Below are positions 1-12,359 of a stretch of DNA of 64,000 nucleotides, one piece after another (the stretch's first letter is position 1; each line of letters begins with the position of its first letter). The notes under the pieces are model-generated. The model was not told the DNA's origin. It saw only the letters and a program-made list of their open reading frames with translations, and did no database searches. The position numbers and the translations under genes were made by a program. Source of the DNA: Diaporthe sp. PMI_573 (lineage: Eukaryota > Ascomycota > Sordariomycetes > Diaporthales > Diaporthaceae); NCBI GenBank assembly GCA_021399435.1, contig JAJTUP010000084.1:1-64000 (forward strand). The letters are read 5' to 3'.

Positions 1-714
1 GCGAACAGACAACAGTACCGCTGGCTCGCGAACGCAGTCGCGCTGGAAGGACACCCTGGCCCACGTGGTCCTATAGAGGATGCCGTACGCACACACAAGA
101 TCATTTGCGAAGAGCTGCAAAACGCGCAGAATAGGCTGGTCAGTTCCGAAGATCCATATACGTGGGTTGAGCATGGTTTCGAGATGGGGCCCATATACCG
201 ATCTGTGATGATCATTGTGGACAAACAAGTAGCGTTGGAACGAGGACGAGGCGAAGACGAAGCCGAACTATGCGATATCCTCTTCGAACGATGCAGCGTT
301 CTGCTTGTCTGCACCGGGGATGAAGACCAGCTAAGCGCGCCTATTGACTTATCAACGCTAACCGCTGCCGGATTGACCTTGCCGCTTGATCGGAGCGATC
401 CAGTGGATATGCGCCAGGTCGTTCGGGTACGGCTGCGCACGGCGGTGCGCTTTGTTATGGATCTTGAGAGGCGCGAGATCAACGCCTCACCGCGTCTCAA
501 AGCCCGGAAGAATGTTCTCGACGCGGACACACTGCGGGAGGCGGAGAGCTGGGCTGAAGACGTAATTGCTCACGCTGCAAGCAATGGCAGCATTGATCGC
601 GATCCTGAAACATGGGGAGCCGTCCGTCTGGCACAAGCGTACCTTGATGGAGATCGATGTGGGCTTGAGGGTGAGCCGATCGAAAACTCTCTCCCCCAAG
701 TTCGCTATTGGTGA
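1..714 (+). CDS. 3' end of an unrecognised protein (5' truncated by the window edge)
   Basis: The frame is open from base 1 to the TGA at 712-714, about 237 codons, so the start lies outside the window. The visible part is acidic, GC-balanced and shows no RIP damage. It includes a GHPGPRGPIEDA stretch near the start, a TWVEHGFEMGP segment around residue 55, and helical charged segments around residues 150-200. I see no signal peptide, membrane segment or catalytic motif and do not recognise the family. An ATG at 184 is in frame, but the uninterrupted upstream frame with the same composition argues against it being the true start. Nothing gene-like follows for about 1.2 kb. Confidence 0.6.
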   Translation, partial: ANRQQYRWLANAVALEGHPGPRGPIEDAVRTHKIICEELQNAQNRLVSSEDPYTWVEHGFEMGPIYRSVMIIVDKQVALERGRGEDEAELCDILFERCSVLLVCTGDEDQLSAPIDLSTLTAAGLTLPLDRSDPVDMRQVVRVRLRTAVRFVMDLERREINASPRLKARKNVLDADTLREAESWAEDVIAHAASNGSIDRDPETWGAVRLAQAYLDGDRCGLEGEPIENSLPQVRYW

Positions 715-1991
715 TGCGGGTGAGCTAGTTATCCGGAGAAGGAACATCACTGGCTTCTGACGCAATGGTGTGCACGTGATGAGGTGATAGTCGAATCAAA
801 GTTAGTCCAGAGGTCAGTGGCAGGAAAAGTCTAAATTGCTTACGGGGCATATTTTTTTAAATTCTCGTTCCCTGACCTGGGCAGGCTCGTTGATATTTCT
901 AGTCGGGGCTGTTGAGAGTATGTCAGTTCCAACCGACGCGCCAGTCAGACGAGTCCGGGCCGAATATTGGGGAGCTGATGCCATCAAGAGGTTGGCATGA
1001 TGTATCACGAACGTGTCTTACTGCCAGCAGCGGGATGTACTCCTGTGGATTGCACGTCGTGAGCGTGTTCAATGGTTTCCGTCAAGGTCTGATGCACATT
1101 GGACAGCTGGTGGGCTGTATGTCTAGACGCACTCCGGCGAAGATGCGGTTGAAGGAAAGCGTGGAATTTCGTTCGCGTACTCCCATGCCGACATTCGATT
1201 TGAAATACGCTCGGTTCAATTGGTTTCGTTGTCTCTTAACGACGCGTAGGACACATATCTGAATTATTTAGTTTCCCTGGAGGGAGGTTAGTGCTTATAC
1301 AAAGTAGACTGGCGACCTAGGTCGACTTTGACAGGGATAACTAATATGGAAGGAGAGCATACTTCAGACAACCGGTCCGTGAATTCCAATAGAGGAATTA
1401 AGTAGCGACGAGTGTCTCGGGAGGCTGACGGGTCGATTTGAAGGAAGTGGTAAGAACAGGGGTGAACTGTTCGGCTGGGAGTTGATGATGGAGAGATTTG
1501 GAGGCTTGTTGATTTTCTGGTTGGGGATTTCAGGAGGGCTTTGGCGATTGGAGACTTCGCGTCGATCATGTCTGTCTTCCAAGGGGTTCGTTCGGGGAAA
1601 GATCGCGTATTTGGATGCTGATCTGGGATTGTTGATGTTGTTCACTTAGTGAATCCGCGGCATGATGATTGAGAACATCGATAGGTTGAATGAGGATGAG
1701 TTCGACCTTTGCGGAAACAGTGATCACCGCCACCGTAGCTTGCCAGGCACATGGGTGTGAACATTGGGGTGTCCCGAACGGGGGAAGAGGGAGCCTTCCT
1801 AGAGTCCAGCCCCTGGACCCCTTCCTGCTCCGGCGCGCATCAAGTCCAGAGTGTCGACAGAGTCACTGGCTGTGTCAGGGCCAGGAGGGTCGTATCCGGT
1901 TGTCTACCTTTTCCTAGGGAGTTTTGTTACGCAGTTTGCTTTTCAGCGGGTTGTCCCCTTTTCCTTGGGCGTCCACCGGAAATGTGGAAAT
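715..1991. other. Intergenic stretch without a convincing gene
   Basis: Only short overlapping frames on both strands, none with a recognisable motif. No transposon ends or repeats were seen. Composition is near that of the surrounding unique DNA. Confidence 0.5.
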
Positions 1992-2750
1992 TTAGGTGGG
2001 AGGTGATCCAACGTGCCGCTTTTCCGACAGCACGAAGTAGAAGTGCCGGTGATTCTGGCCTTCAGCAGCACCGAGAACAACAACTTTCTCGACATAGCGG
2101 AGGCCGACATGGTGCTTGTGATCATCCAGCATGTGCATCACCACCCCACCATTGGGGGAACCTAGGATAGCGTAGAATCCCTCGTCTATGTCTGTGTAGA
2201 CCCGGTAGCCGCTGTCATCTCCCTGCGTGTAGGAGGATGGCGAGGTTTGGGCTTTCTTGATCAAGCCGCGGGTTTCCACGTTATCGACCGTGTCCTGGAA
2301 TATGATTCTTAGGTTACTCGTACTCTGGTGGCTCTGTCTCGCATGCTACGTGAAACTCTGCCACAGCAGTTCCGAGGGCCGAAGCTGGTTCTGCTCAAGG
2401 TTTTTGTCGAATTCCTTCTTTATTTGAACAACGACCAAACACCCAGACTTTGCATTGACACGATTTATACTGGTCGAATCGGTTCCCCTACGGCGACTCG
2501 TGATGTCAACCCAAACCAATTCTTCAACGTCGACATTTTGTGCTTGAAGGACTGTATGGTACACCGGTGGCTTGCTGTAGTCCACAGGGCCACTTATGAC
2601 CTTGTAATTGACTCGGAAATCAACTGTAGCCCCTGCGTCGAACCACGTCTCTCTCTTCTGCTGGTCGTACAATCTTTGCCCCCGCAGGATAGCTTTCGCA
2701 TAGTCCTGTTCGGTGGCATATGGCTCGCCTTCGGTCGCATATGAAGACAT
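1992..2750 (-). pseudogene. Unrecognised protein gene with an internal TAG (or one very short intron)
   Basis: An ATG at 2750 opens a frame containing YATEQDYAKAI, KRETWFDAGATVDFRV and VDVEELVWVDITSRRR. It meets TAG at 2348-2346 and continues in the same frame to 1992, through NLRIIFQDTVDN, SYTQGDDSGYRVYTDIDEG and HHVGLRYVEKVVV. Both halves look coding, so I read one gene of about 250 residues. Either the TAG is a CAG-to-TAG change, or a 42-base intron (donor GTAGCA at 2349, acceptor CTAAG at 2308) removes it in phase. 42 bases would be unusually short. The soluble, beta-rich protein has no signal peptide and I do not recognise the family. Confidence 0.5.
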
Positions 2751-2777
2751 TTTGTACACTGAATACTGATCAGTCAA

Positions 2778-3157
2778 GGGGGGTTATTCACGAAAATCTC
2801 AAGGGGGCTGGGAACTGAGGCTTACACAGCAGTAGGACAGGACTTTACGCCAACAACAGAACAGGAACAATTTCACGCCACTCAGGCTCAGCCGGGAAGC
2901 TGATGATAGCGTAGGGGGCAATAAAAGCTCACCACTGGCAGGAGCGTCTTGCGTACATACCCACTATCCGCTGCTCATATTCTTCTGGTATACCCTGAAG
3001 CTGCTAGGAGGCGGCTCAAGCACGTAGCAACCGCTCCTTCCCCCAGGCCGCAGCAGCACAGAATAACACAACACGGCCCTACATTCATGTCTGTTTAGAT
3101 ATATACTTCTAAGTCTACTCTCCATCCCAATAGTATACATCTTGGAGGTCTTGAACT
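2778..3157. other. Intergenic, nothing recognised
   Basis: No long frame, repeat or RNA signal. It lies upstream of the minus-strand gene at 1992-2750 and may hold its promoter. Confidence 0.35.
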
Positions 3158-3442
3158 ATGGGTCGTGGTGTTCAAATGCAGTTCCAATGGTGGCACGGCG
3201 TTGAAGTAGTGAGAAAGGCAGGGCACTATGCTATATCATATGGCTCACCGAAACAGGAAGCACGGATACCGGTGCTGCTGAATCGTGTGAGGCGCATTCC
3301 TGAGGGACTTGAGGTGCTACCCAAATCTTTCCTTGACTGTATTGAAGACTATTACAAGATTGCATTCCGTACCAATGCAAACCTGCCACACGTACTTAAG
3401 CATCGACTTCCCTACTTCGGCCAAATTTCGCAGCACTCCTAG
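3158..3442 (+). CDS. Possible small hypothetical protein
   Basis: An ATG-started frame of 94 residues with plausible composition: a basic N-terminus, and VLLNRVRRIPEGLEVLPKSF in the middle. An antisense frame at 3317-3538 overlaps it. I recognise no family. It lies just before the AT-rich block at 3660 and could equally be a remnant of a larger gene cut by that block. Confidence 0.2.
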   Translation: MGRGVQMQFQWWHGVEVVRKAGHYAISYGSPKQEARIPVLLNRVRRIPEGLEVLPKSFLDCIEDYYKIAFRTNANLPHVLKHRLPYFGQISQHS

Positions 3443-3659
3443 GGGGACGTATGTTCTGGGTTGGAATCCATATTGACTGGACACCGAGAATGGATCGAAA
3501 GCCGGGTGCAGGGATCTGTGAGGCCTAATACAGACCAACAGTCCCTAATCTCCGGCCGTGGTAGGCCTACAGTGTTGTGGCTTCGGCCAAACTGTTTTTT
3601 GAAATCAACTGTTCATTGGTCTGTCTGCTATCTGCTCAGCTTTTTGATTATTCCTCTAG

Positions 3660-4154
3660 CTATTTCTCTATAAGCTTATACATAAAATTAGTAACAACTT
3701 AGTATATCTCCTAATAATCCTCTAATAAAAGTACCTTAAAACTCTCTTTTCTACCTTAATTTATTATATAATTATTAATATTATTAAGAACTAATTAATT
3801 TTTAATAATAAAGTAAAAAATTTAAAAAAGTATAATATTATTATATTTTTTTTATTTCAATTTATTTGTTATTAATTTTAATTTTTTTATTTAAAAAGGT
3901 TAAAGTATTTTTATAAAAAATTATTAAGTTTTTTAAAATAAATTATTTTTTTATTTTAACTTTTATTAAAGTTATTAGCTTTAGCCTTAAGTATTAACTA
4001 TAATATTAATATATAAGCATACTTAATAAAGGTCTTCTTAGGAGCTTCTAATTTATATTAATATAAGTATAAAGAATTAAGTTTTTAGTTAGAACTATAT
4101 TTAGAATTTTAGCATTTTATAAAGGGATTATGTTAAGAAATTATCTTAGTTTTT
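3660..4154. other. AT-rich, heavily decayed DNA flanking the copia element
   Basis: Almost pure A/T with poly-T and TTAATT runs. It is the left half of the sequence into which the copia element inserted; the matching right half is 19672-19812. It is probably an older repeat destroyed by RIP. No gene can be read. Confidence 0.6.
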
Positions 4155-4362
4155 TGTTGAAATAGCACTAAGGCTAATCACACATAGCCATATTAGCTAG
4201 GGAGGATAACTAATCCAGCAAGAGAGTACTTACAGACCTAAGAGGTCTACATGCAAGCTTCCCCGCTTGTTTCATAGTTTAGACAGACATCAACGAATTC
4301 AGAACCAATTACACAGATACATACGTACGTACATTACGCCATATGGCAAAGGCTATTCAACA
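4155..4362 (+). repeat. 5' LTR of the copia element
   Basis: 208 bp, TG...CA ends. It aligns along its length with the split 3' LTR; most differences are G/A or C/T transitions, as expected of RIP. It contains GACCTAAGAGGTCTACATG and ACGCCATATGGCAAAGG, which recur in the right copy. Confidence 0.92.
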
Positions 4363-4713
4363 CTGATCAGTGATTGCTTAGTACAATCACAGATTAGCAA
4401 GAGTGAAGAGACAAGTACCAGTACAACTCTATAGTTGCAGCTACAGAACACCAGACGGGACATAGAGGTAACTAGAATTATACACTCGTGCTAAGAGCCC
4501 AGAGGCTATCTCGACCTCCCCGCTAGTCAGGAAGGGAGAGAACACCCCTAGAAGACGAAATCTTCTCAAAATCATACAAATTAAGACTACTATACTGAAC
4601 GCTAGATAGAACATATCTACAGCTAAGACCTTGTACAACTAGGAAGAAGTAGTATACGCCAATACACGACAAAGAAGACATTATATAAACAAGCCAACAG
4701 AATACTACACAAG

Positions 4714-7700
4714 ATGTCATCCTCCAATACACTAGAACCATTAGCTTCGGCCACAGTGGCAGGCTCAAGTAGCCGGAACCAAGCAACGTATAAAGAGATA
4801 AGCAAAGGAAGCACAATACTACTGAAAGTATGGCAAAGCATAATAAATCCAAGGTACTAGGACCTAGATATTAACCTAGATACCCTACCAAATAACACCC
4901 AGCTTACTACATACTTTGCACGGGTTATAATAGATATTATTTATCTAGACCTAAGCAAAGCCAATATACTAGGGTCTCTGGTTAACAACTTTAAAGGGTA
5001 GACTTCCTATTAATTTAATAAAGTAGACTATATATTTAAGAAAGTACTCCTGAATCTCCTCGAGGCAAGAGGAATCCTAACATCAAAGGGTCCCTATACT
5101 AGTTAGATTCTACAACTTATTAAAGCCAAGAAGGCAGTAGAAAACTACCTACTACAAGCACCAGAACCAGCCTATGTACGACAGACAATCAAACTACTAC
5201 CCCCGAGAGTTTAATTATACAAGATAATAAGAAACTAACAAGTACCTATAGTTGAGACACAACCTATACAACAAACATCTCCAGGTACTAGATATATACA
5301 AGAGGTAGGCAACTTTCTACAACAGTATAGTACGGCACTCACAGTACATTTAGTCTATATAGATAATACACCATACAACCTACCTCTAACTCAAATCATC
5401 TACAACGGGCTGATAGACCCTCAATAAGTATCTACCTTCCAGAAGGGGTGGAGAAAAGACAGGAACTATACTGGCAAGCCCTACAACCTACTATACGACA
5501 AGGTACGGATCTTTATTAGTTATTACAGACAACTATAAATTACAGAAGATTAATACTATGCAGTTTTTCCAGACATCCTCTCTAGTTATACAGAAGACTT
5601 CTATATATACTATATTAGGCTAGACAAGAGGTAGGACAAAGTATATAACCTTATAGACACACACTTTAACACAACAATGAACCACAGCCAGTACTAGGCA
5701 GACTAGACAACCTTGTTATTTATACAAGTAAGGAAAGAAAACCTAGACAAGACCTTACCAGAGGTCTTAGAAACCCTCTTAGATAAACTACAGCTTATAT
5801 AAAAAGCTCTAGGAGAGGGATATCAGGGTGAAATAGTACTCTGCACGACAGTAGTCAGAGCATGCCGCGTAGTACTAGAATTGGAACTAGCTATGATTAA
5901 TTAGAGGCCTACGTGTAAGGCCCTCTTTGCAGATCTTTATACAGCTCTACAAGTAGCTATAGAAAGAAACTCTGTTTAACAATTTATATTGCATAAAGAG
6001 GCCAGAATCAATTTTATAGATAGACGATATAGCTCGAACTTCAAGAATTGCTAGAGGACTTTATACAACCACCAATCTATACCACAAACCTCTTTTCGGC
6101 TAAACAACTACTAATCCTTACTATAAATCCCTTTTAGGCCAAGACCAACCCAAAGTCAATCTATACAACAACCCTCCAGACCATATTATACAATAGCCAA
6201 GGTAATGAAATGCTTTATATGTAAGAAGGAGGGGTGCTAGTCTACAAACCATATAGACAAGGAAAGGATAGATATATAAAGACAATACCTCTAGGTATAT
6301 AAAGACTTTAAGCAAGAACCTATCCTAGAAGAGGAAAAGTTTACTACCTACTTACTTAAGTATAAAGGGGAGGATCTACTACATAAAGTGGAAGACTTAC
6401 TATTTGATCTGTGGGATATAGACAATGAGGCTATCCCCCAACAAAATCTAGTAGATTTTGCATTCAACCACTACACGACTAGGGAGGACATCTACATAGC
6501 CCCAAAAGTAACTAAAGCAAGTTACTTTATACTGCATAACTTATATAGTATAAAGTATCAGGGAGAGCTCTAGGACACAAGAGCCGCTAAGTTCTCTACA
6601 GTAGGGATGCTACAAGCATTAGCCTATATACAAGAAAACCTAGGTATAAAGATCAAATAGGGTATAGACACAGCCAAAGTCAAATTTAATAATAGTAACG
6701 CTATCTCAGCAATTGGTATAATCAAGGTTGTAAACCAACTAGGAAGTATTATATACTATATCCTAAACACATTAACTCCTTTTCTATTCTCCCTATACAA
6801 TACAGACAGGCTAAAAGCCTACTTTAACAACCTATCAGATATCATTATACAAGGGGATATAATAATTCCAGTAGTTAGGAAATAGGGACATATATTCTTT
6901 AACACAAGCCATATAGAGGCTAGAGTATTCCTCATAGAGCCACAGCTTAGGAGACTCCACAAACGATTTAGGCACCCTTGTACAGACAGACTATACAAGT
7001 TATTAAGGAATGTAGGGCACAATAATGTTAAAGAGGCAATTCTAGAGAAGATTCAAAAGTTCTGCTACTTCTACCAACTACACAATCTATCACCAAAGAG
7101 ATTCAAGTTCTTAATCAAAGATAAAAGCCACTTTAACTACAAAGTAGTTATTAATATCATATACCTAGGTAAAAGAAATACACTTCATATAATCAACTTA
7201 GACACAAGCTTCTAAGTAGCCACATTTCTCAGCTCTCTTTCCATACAAGATACCTAAAATACACTCTATAAGTACTAAATCTACATATATATTAGTCCAC
7301 TAGACTATATTATATATAATCTAGGAACCAACTTTACTTTAGAGGAATTCCAAAACAATGCAAAGATCATAGGAATTACATATAAAGAAATACCCGTAGA
7401 AGTATACTAGGCTTTAGGTAAGGTTAAATACTTACACAAGCTCCTAAAAAGAGCTTTTAAGATTCTAAAGGCTGAGATTAGCTACTATATAAATAACAAA
7501 ACAATCCTATAAATAGCTGTAAAGGTACTAAACAATACTACGGGACTAAATAGCATCATACCAACGCTCCTAGTTTTTAGAGCATACCCATAGATATTAC
7601 AAGACTCGCCACTCTTACTAGATATTACATAATAAGCATTAGTAGTTTAGAAAGTAATAAAGATACTATATATAATCTGAGCCAAAGTAGAAGTTAACTA

Positions 7701-9750
7701 TATAATTAATACTAGAAATAGCCCAGACCTCTAATCTACCCTATCTTTACTAATTCAGAGCAACATCCTGATCTAGAGAGAAAATAAAGGGTAGAAAGGA
7801 CTATACAAAGTTAATAATATTAAGGGACATATAATTATAGTAGGTACAACAAATAGACCAATTTAGATACAGGCAATATATATCAAGCCATATTACTATA
7901 TAGTAGAAGCTATACCCCAAGATAAATTAGATACCCCTTAGCCTATCATACAAGAATAACCCTAGCCAAGAAAAAGGGGACAACTAAGGAAGGCTACCAT
8001 ATAAGCCATTTAACTAAAGAGAAGAAAACGCCCCCGCAAGGCTACTATATAACTAACATTTATTACATATATATAGTAGTCGCTAAGCATTTTCCTTACC
8101 TAAAAGGAGAAAGACTCGTATAATTTAGCAGTTAAACTATACCAAGACAACATTATTACTATTCCTAGAAGACCATTTAAAGAATCTAATACACTAGAAA
8201 TAGACACACTAGCTAGTAAGAATGTTTTTCAATTCATTTAGTATAATACAAGACAATATAGTAGACTCCAGATTTTCAAGACAAGGATAGTACAAAAGGT
8301 AAAGAACAGGTCGACTAAGCCAATAGAGAAGTCTAGGCTAGTCATACAAAGATATAGGGATTTAGAGAAGGAAGCAATTCTAACCCAAGCCCCAACAATC
8401 TAGAGGATGAGCCAAAGACTAATCCTTACACTAGGACCAACCCTCATACAACAATTTAACTACTAAGGGGAATTAAGGGACATTACCCAAGCCTACATAT
8501 AATCACGCAACCTACTTACATACACTATCTTAGCAAATTTACCAGCCAAATTATATAATAGATATCTACTAGAAACAATTCTTCTAATCTAGAAGCCATT
8601 ATACAGGCTAGCAGAGTTAGGCCTATACTAGTATAAAACATACTACTTATACTATACTAAAGCCCTGGAAATAAAGGTTTCTATATATAACCCATGTCTA
8701 CTATTTACTACAAATAGGCTACACAAATTTGGATTAGTTAGAATATAGACAGACGATACATTTAGGTTTACAACACCCCTATTCTCTAGGAGGGAAGAGA
8801 AGGAATTAAAGAAGAAGAAGTTCTATACAAAGGATAAGTAAATACTAGGACCACAACAGCCAATTGAATTCAATAGAGAAAGGATTAAACTTAATAAAGA
8901 CAACATTACCTTTATACAGAAGAGATAAATCGCAAACCTTCACCTAATTAATCTAGAAGCAGAAGATAGACCCCAACAATATATCACACAATGTATAAAG
9001 GGTGCATATATTGCTTCAATATATCAACCAGAAGCAGCATACAACCTATCAGTAGCTACATAAATTAAGGATCCTAAAAAGAAAGATATAAAGGCACTCA
9101 ACATACAAATCAAGTAGCAATTAGAAAATCCTAAAAAAGGAATAACATTTATACTACTAGACCTTAAATATACAAAGCTCTATATTTTTACAGACAGGTC
9201 TTTTACTAACAACATAGATCTTAGCTTACAGCTAAGATTTATTATTATACTAGCAATAGAAACTAGCCGTACAAAAGAAGACTTTAAAATCTATAGAAAT
9301 ATTATCTATTAAAGCTCAACTAAGTATAAAAGAGTAACTTAAAACATACTAGCAAGTAAGCTATATAGGATGATAACTAGATTTAACAGTAGCATAGCAC
9401 TTAGTACGACACTCAATTAGATTATAAGCTGTCTAGAAATACCAAGAATTCTAGTTATTATCTATATAAATTTAAGATTACTATATAATTATCTAGTTAG
9501 GCTGGGCACAATAGATAAGAAGAGACTAATGATTAACATCATATTACTAAGGAAAGCATACAAAAAGAAAGAAATTTCTAAAGTATAGTAGATTAATAAG
9601 AAAGACAACCCAGCTAATACTTATATAAAGAAGGCACCAAATAGAGCATTAGAAAAGCTAATCTCAACAAGCACTTTAAAGGTTAAAGTAGAGACATATA
9701 TAGAGTACCTCAGCCAGAAGGAATAAGGGTAAAAAGATAGAGATAATTTA
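4714..9750 (+). pseudogene. Copia gag-pol polyprotein, RIP-inactivated
   Basis: An ATG at 4714 opens a frame that stays readable for several kilobases, broken mainly by TAG. The gag zinc knuckle is at 6211-6262 (CFICKKEGC, then TAG, then STNHIDKER), with a stop where Trp is usual. The integrase zinc-binding part is at 6950-7075 (RLHKRFRHP ... FCYFYQLH; the second Cys of the CxxC is Tyr). The integrase core starts near 7115 (HFNYKVVINIIYL, later YNLGTNFT at about 7310-7340). A reverse-transcriptase active-site relic TDDTF is at 8747-8765, and the RNase H tail (NRALEKLISTSTLKVKVE) is near 9640-9700. It cannot encode functional protein. No clear gag/pol frameshift was seen, consistent with a single copia polyprotein. 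Confidence 0.85.
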
Positions 9751-9757
9751 GATATAG

Positions 9758-9827
9758 AGTTATACTAGGGATTAAACCCAGGTCTCTAGCTAAAAAGCTA
9801 GCGTCCTCCCAACTAGACTATATAACT
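9758..9827 (-). tRNA. tRNA-like fossil (possible tRNA-Lys(UUU) pseudogene)
   Basis: On the minus strand the ends AGTTATA and TATAACT form a perfect 7-bp acceptor stem. Next come a D-arm (GTCT ... GGAC), an anticodon stem CTAGC/GCTAG with a T-rich loop TTTTTA, a T-stem CTGGG/CCTAG and a T-loop TTTAATC. The B-box-like GGGTTTAATCC equals GGTTCGAATCC after C-to-T changes. The loop has 6 rather than 7 bases, so it is not a working tRNA. UUU is the likely original anticodon. It sits just after the end of copia pol. Confidence 0.5.
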
Positions 9828-9975
9828 AGTTAATACCCTCACTATCTCTACTAAAAGAAGAGGAAGGCATAATTATAAGGAGGAATAAAGGGAGAGGTAC
9901 TTAACTAAAGGATATAAAGACAAGAAGAAAAGGCTACAAGACAGCTACACGAAAACTTAAGAACTAAAGGAAGAC

Positions 9976-10210
9976 AGGCCCAGGATATATAATAGATAGG
10001 CCAAGGATATAAGCAGGATAGCTTTAAAACATATAAAAGATATAGCCAGGATAGGCTTAGGACAGACCTAGGATATATAAAAGACATAGCTAGGATACTT
10101 TAAGACATATAAAGGATATAGCCAGGATACTTTAAAATACACAAAGATATAGCTAGGATAACTTTAGGACATAGTTAGGACCCTTTAAGATAGAACCAGG
10201 ATACCTCAGG
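9976..10210. repeat. Degenerate tandem repeat inside the copia element, about 31-bp period
   Basis: Repeated units of the type AGGATACTTTAAGACATATA followed by AAGGATATAGCC. The AGGATA core recurs about eight times with drift and length change. It is non-coding and lies between pol and the right LTR. Confidence 0.6.
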
Positions 10211-11041
10211 CCATATAATAGACCTTAAAGGCTACACCTAGAACCCAAGGGAATTATATAAAGCCAGCTATAAAATTTAGCAACCATATAACAGGAAACT
10301 TTTCACAATTACCAGAGAGCATTTATACAAAGAAAAGGTAATAAGAAGAGAATTAAATTTTAGCCATAATATATAAGAAAATCATTATACAAACCCAAGA
10401 TCCAGGACATACCTACTCAACTATATATCTAAAGGCATACAAATTAATTACAGAACCCATATCCTCCTGCTTAATCTCTTACTTAATACCCTCCAAGGTC
10501 ACCAGGCTACAAGAAGGTCCCGGGCTACTATTATCTAAACCATTTCCACCTCTACCACCACAACCTCTACAACCTCCTCTACAAGCACAAGCTCCGCATA
10601 GCTAGTAGTTCTCATAATGTGAGCACTAGCAACCCTACAACTACTAGACGCAACCCATACAAGCACCCTCCTAAAATCCAGGTAGCCAAAAACATCCCTT
10701 AAACCAGCACACATTAGGCAAACTATATAAGCATTTAGTACATTACTTACTATCTTAACCACACAATTAAATAAGGATTATATAAAAGTAGCTTAGATAA
10801 CAAATAATTTACATAATAATATTAACTAGCTACATATTAATGTTATATAAAATTCATATATTACACAAGGGAAGTATAGCAATTATATACTTAAAATCCT
10901 TTAAGATATTAGAACAGAAATAACAGTAGAAAAAGGATATACAAACATTAATGATAATAAAGAACAGGAAGGTATGATTTATAAAGTAACTGGTTAGAAG
11001 GGTTACAATTTATATAGATAGAGTTGGACTAGGGACAGAGG

Positions 11042-11197
11042 TTAGAATACCAAAGAGAGGCGCAAGAGGGGACTATGCTAGACCTACTTATTAAGCAGGC
11101 AACACAACTACAGACACAGGCACAGCAGCAGGCAAAGCATACTACAAGAAAGGCAACCCACAAAGGCCGTGTAAAGAAGAGCAAGAACTATAATTAG
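11042..11197 (+). pseudogene. C-terminal part of a possible accessory ORF of the copia element
   Basis: A stop-free frame ends at TAG 11195. It encodes a Gln-rich helix (KQATQLQTQAQQQAKHTTRK) and a basic tail (GRVKKSKNYN). This composition is unlike the surrounding RIPed DNA and suggests a real former coding region downstream of pol, which standard copia elements lack. Frames further upstream (about 10500-11040) are too broken to join with confidence. It could also be a fragment of another inserted element. Confidence 0.35.
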
Positions 11198-11265
11198 ACA
11201 TTATGTAAAGAAGTTTAATAATAAAGGTAAGTTTTAAAGATATTTAGATTACATAATATACAAGG

Positions 11266-11296
11266 TATATATATATATATATATAAGAGAGAGAGT
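11266..11296. repeat. (TA)n(GA)n microsatellite
   Basis: About ten TA units followed by a short AGAGAGAGAG run, inside the 3' non-coding part of the copia element. Confidence 0.8.
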
Positions 11297-11729
11297 ATTA
11301 TACAATAGAGAAGAAGAGAGGGAAGGCTAAAGTAGAAGGTAAAGGCAAAGGGGTTTTTATGCTAGCACTAGAAGGGCGCTATGTACAGACTACTCTAGCT
11401 GGCTAGAAAAAGAGGTTACTTATACAAGTAAGTTACAGGCAATAGTTCCTTCTAGCCTTCTAGCTAGTATAATGAAAGTCGTGAGAAAAAGTAGTTAGAA
11501 AGTAGGTTAGAAAGGGTACTAAAAAGAAGGTTAAAAAAGTTAGTACAAAAGGCACTTAATATAGACCACCAATTAGGGGTTTACTTATACCACATACCCA
11601 CCAAAACTATGGCAGCATAACCTGCCTAGGCAGGGTGATTTTATTTATTATGGGAAAGGGCGTACAAGCAATTCAACCTACTCAACTAGCCTAAAGGGAG
11701 TGTACGATTAGAAAATAAAAGACCCCTAG

Positions 11730-11776
11730 TATTAGAATAGCACTGAGGCTGATCACACATAGCTATATTGGCTAGG
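11730..11776 (+). repeat. 3' LTR of the copia element, left fragment
   Basis: The first 47 bases of the 208-bp LTR (TATTAGAATAGCACTGAGGC...). It ends at CTAGG, where the gypsy element begins. Confidence 0.9.
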
Positions 11777-12268
11777 TGTAATGATCACGCTAAACCTTTG
11801 TGGGGTTCAGTAGGTAACCTGTAGGGTTTATGTTAGTAATACGGCGTAGAGGTAATACTTAACTGTTCAGTATAAGACACGATAATTCTGCAAGTATGAT
11901 CACTAGCTATAAGGCTATCCAGTTATTAGACTGAATACTTAGATTGACAACTAAAGAGTCTGTTCTATAAAAGCTATCTACTGTAGTGATAACCATGTCC
12001 TTATATACTCTGTCTCTTTATCCGTCATTAGTAATAGACCATATAGACCGCTCATTAACTTATACGGTCCGGCCTTACAGTCATCTAGACCGCTTGTCGG
12101 TCCTATCGGTCTACCCTAGTCAGTGGGTCCCTGACCCTAACCCTGGCCTTGGCACACCTTGCTAACTTCGCCCTCAAATACCTACAGGGCTGCATCGTGG
12201 CATCTGATTCTAACTGCCGGGGTCATCGAAACGGGTCCCTTGGGTGCCACGCCTATTGGTTCATAATA
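11777..12268 (-). repeat. 3' LTR of the gypsy element (element orientation)
   Basis: 492 bp. In element orientation it starts TATTATGAACC where the other copy has TGTTATGAACC, a G-to-A change at the terminal dinucleotide. Confidence 0.92.
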
Positions 12269-12282
12269 TTATCTCCCTTTTT
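12269..12282 (-). promoter_or_regulatory. Polypurine tract of the gypsy element
   Basis: On the minus strand AAAAAGGGAGATAA directly precedes the 3' LTR, the expected position of the plus-strand DNA synthesis primer. Confidence 0.6.
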
Positions 12283-12359
12283 GTGTCCTTTGTCCTTAAA
12301 GGTTCCCTGTAAGTTCTCCGCACATTGTTTGTATTTTAATCACGCCTTTCTGATTTGTT

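Noticed and set aside
9976..10210. CRISPR-like array
   Set aside because: Short degenerate tandem repeat without unique spacers, in a eukaryotic retroelement.
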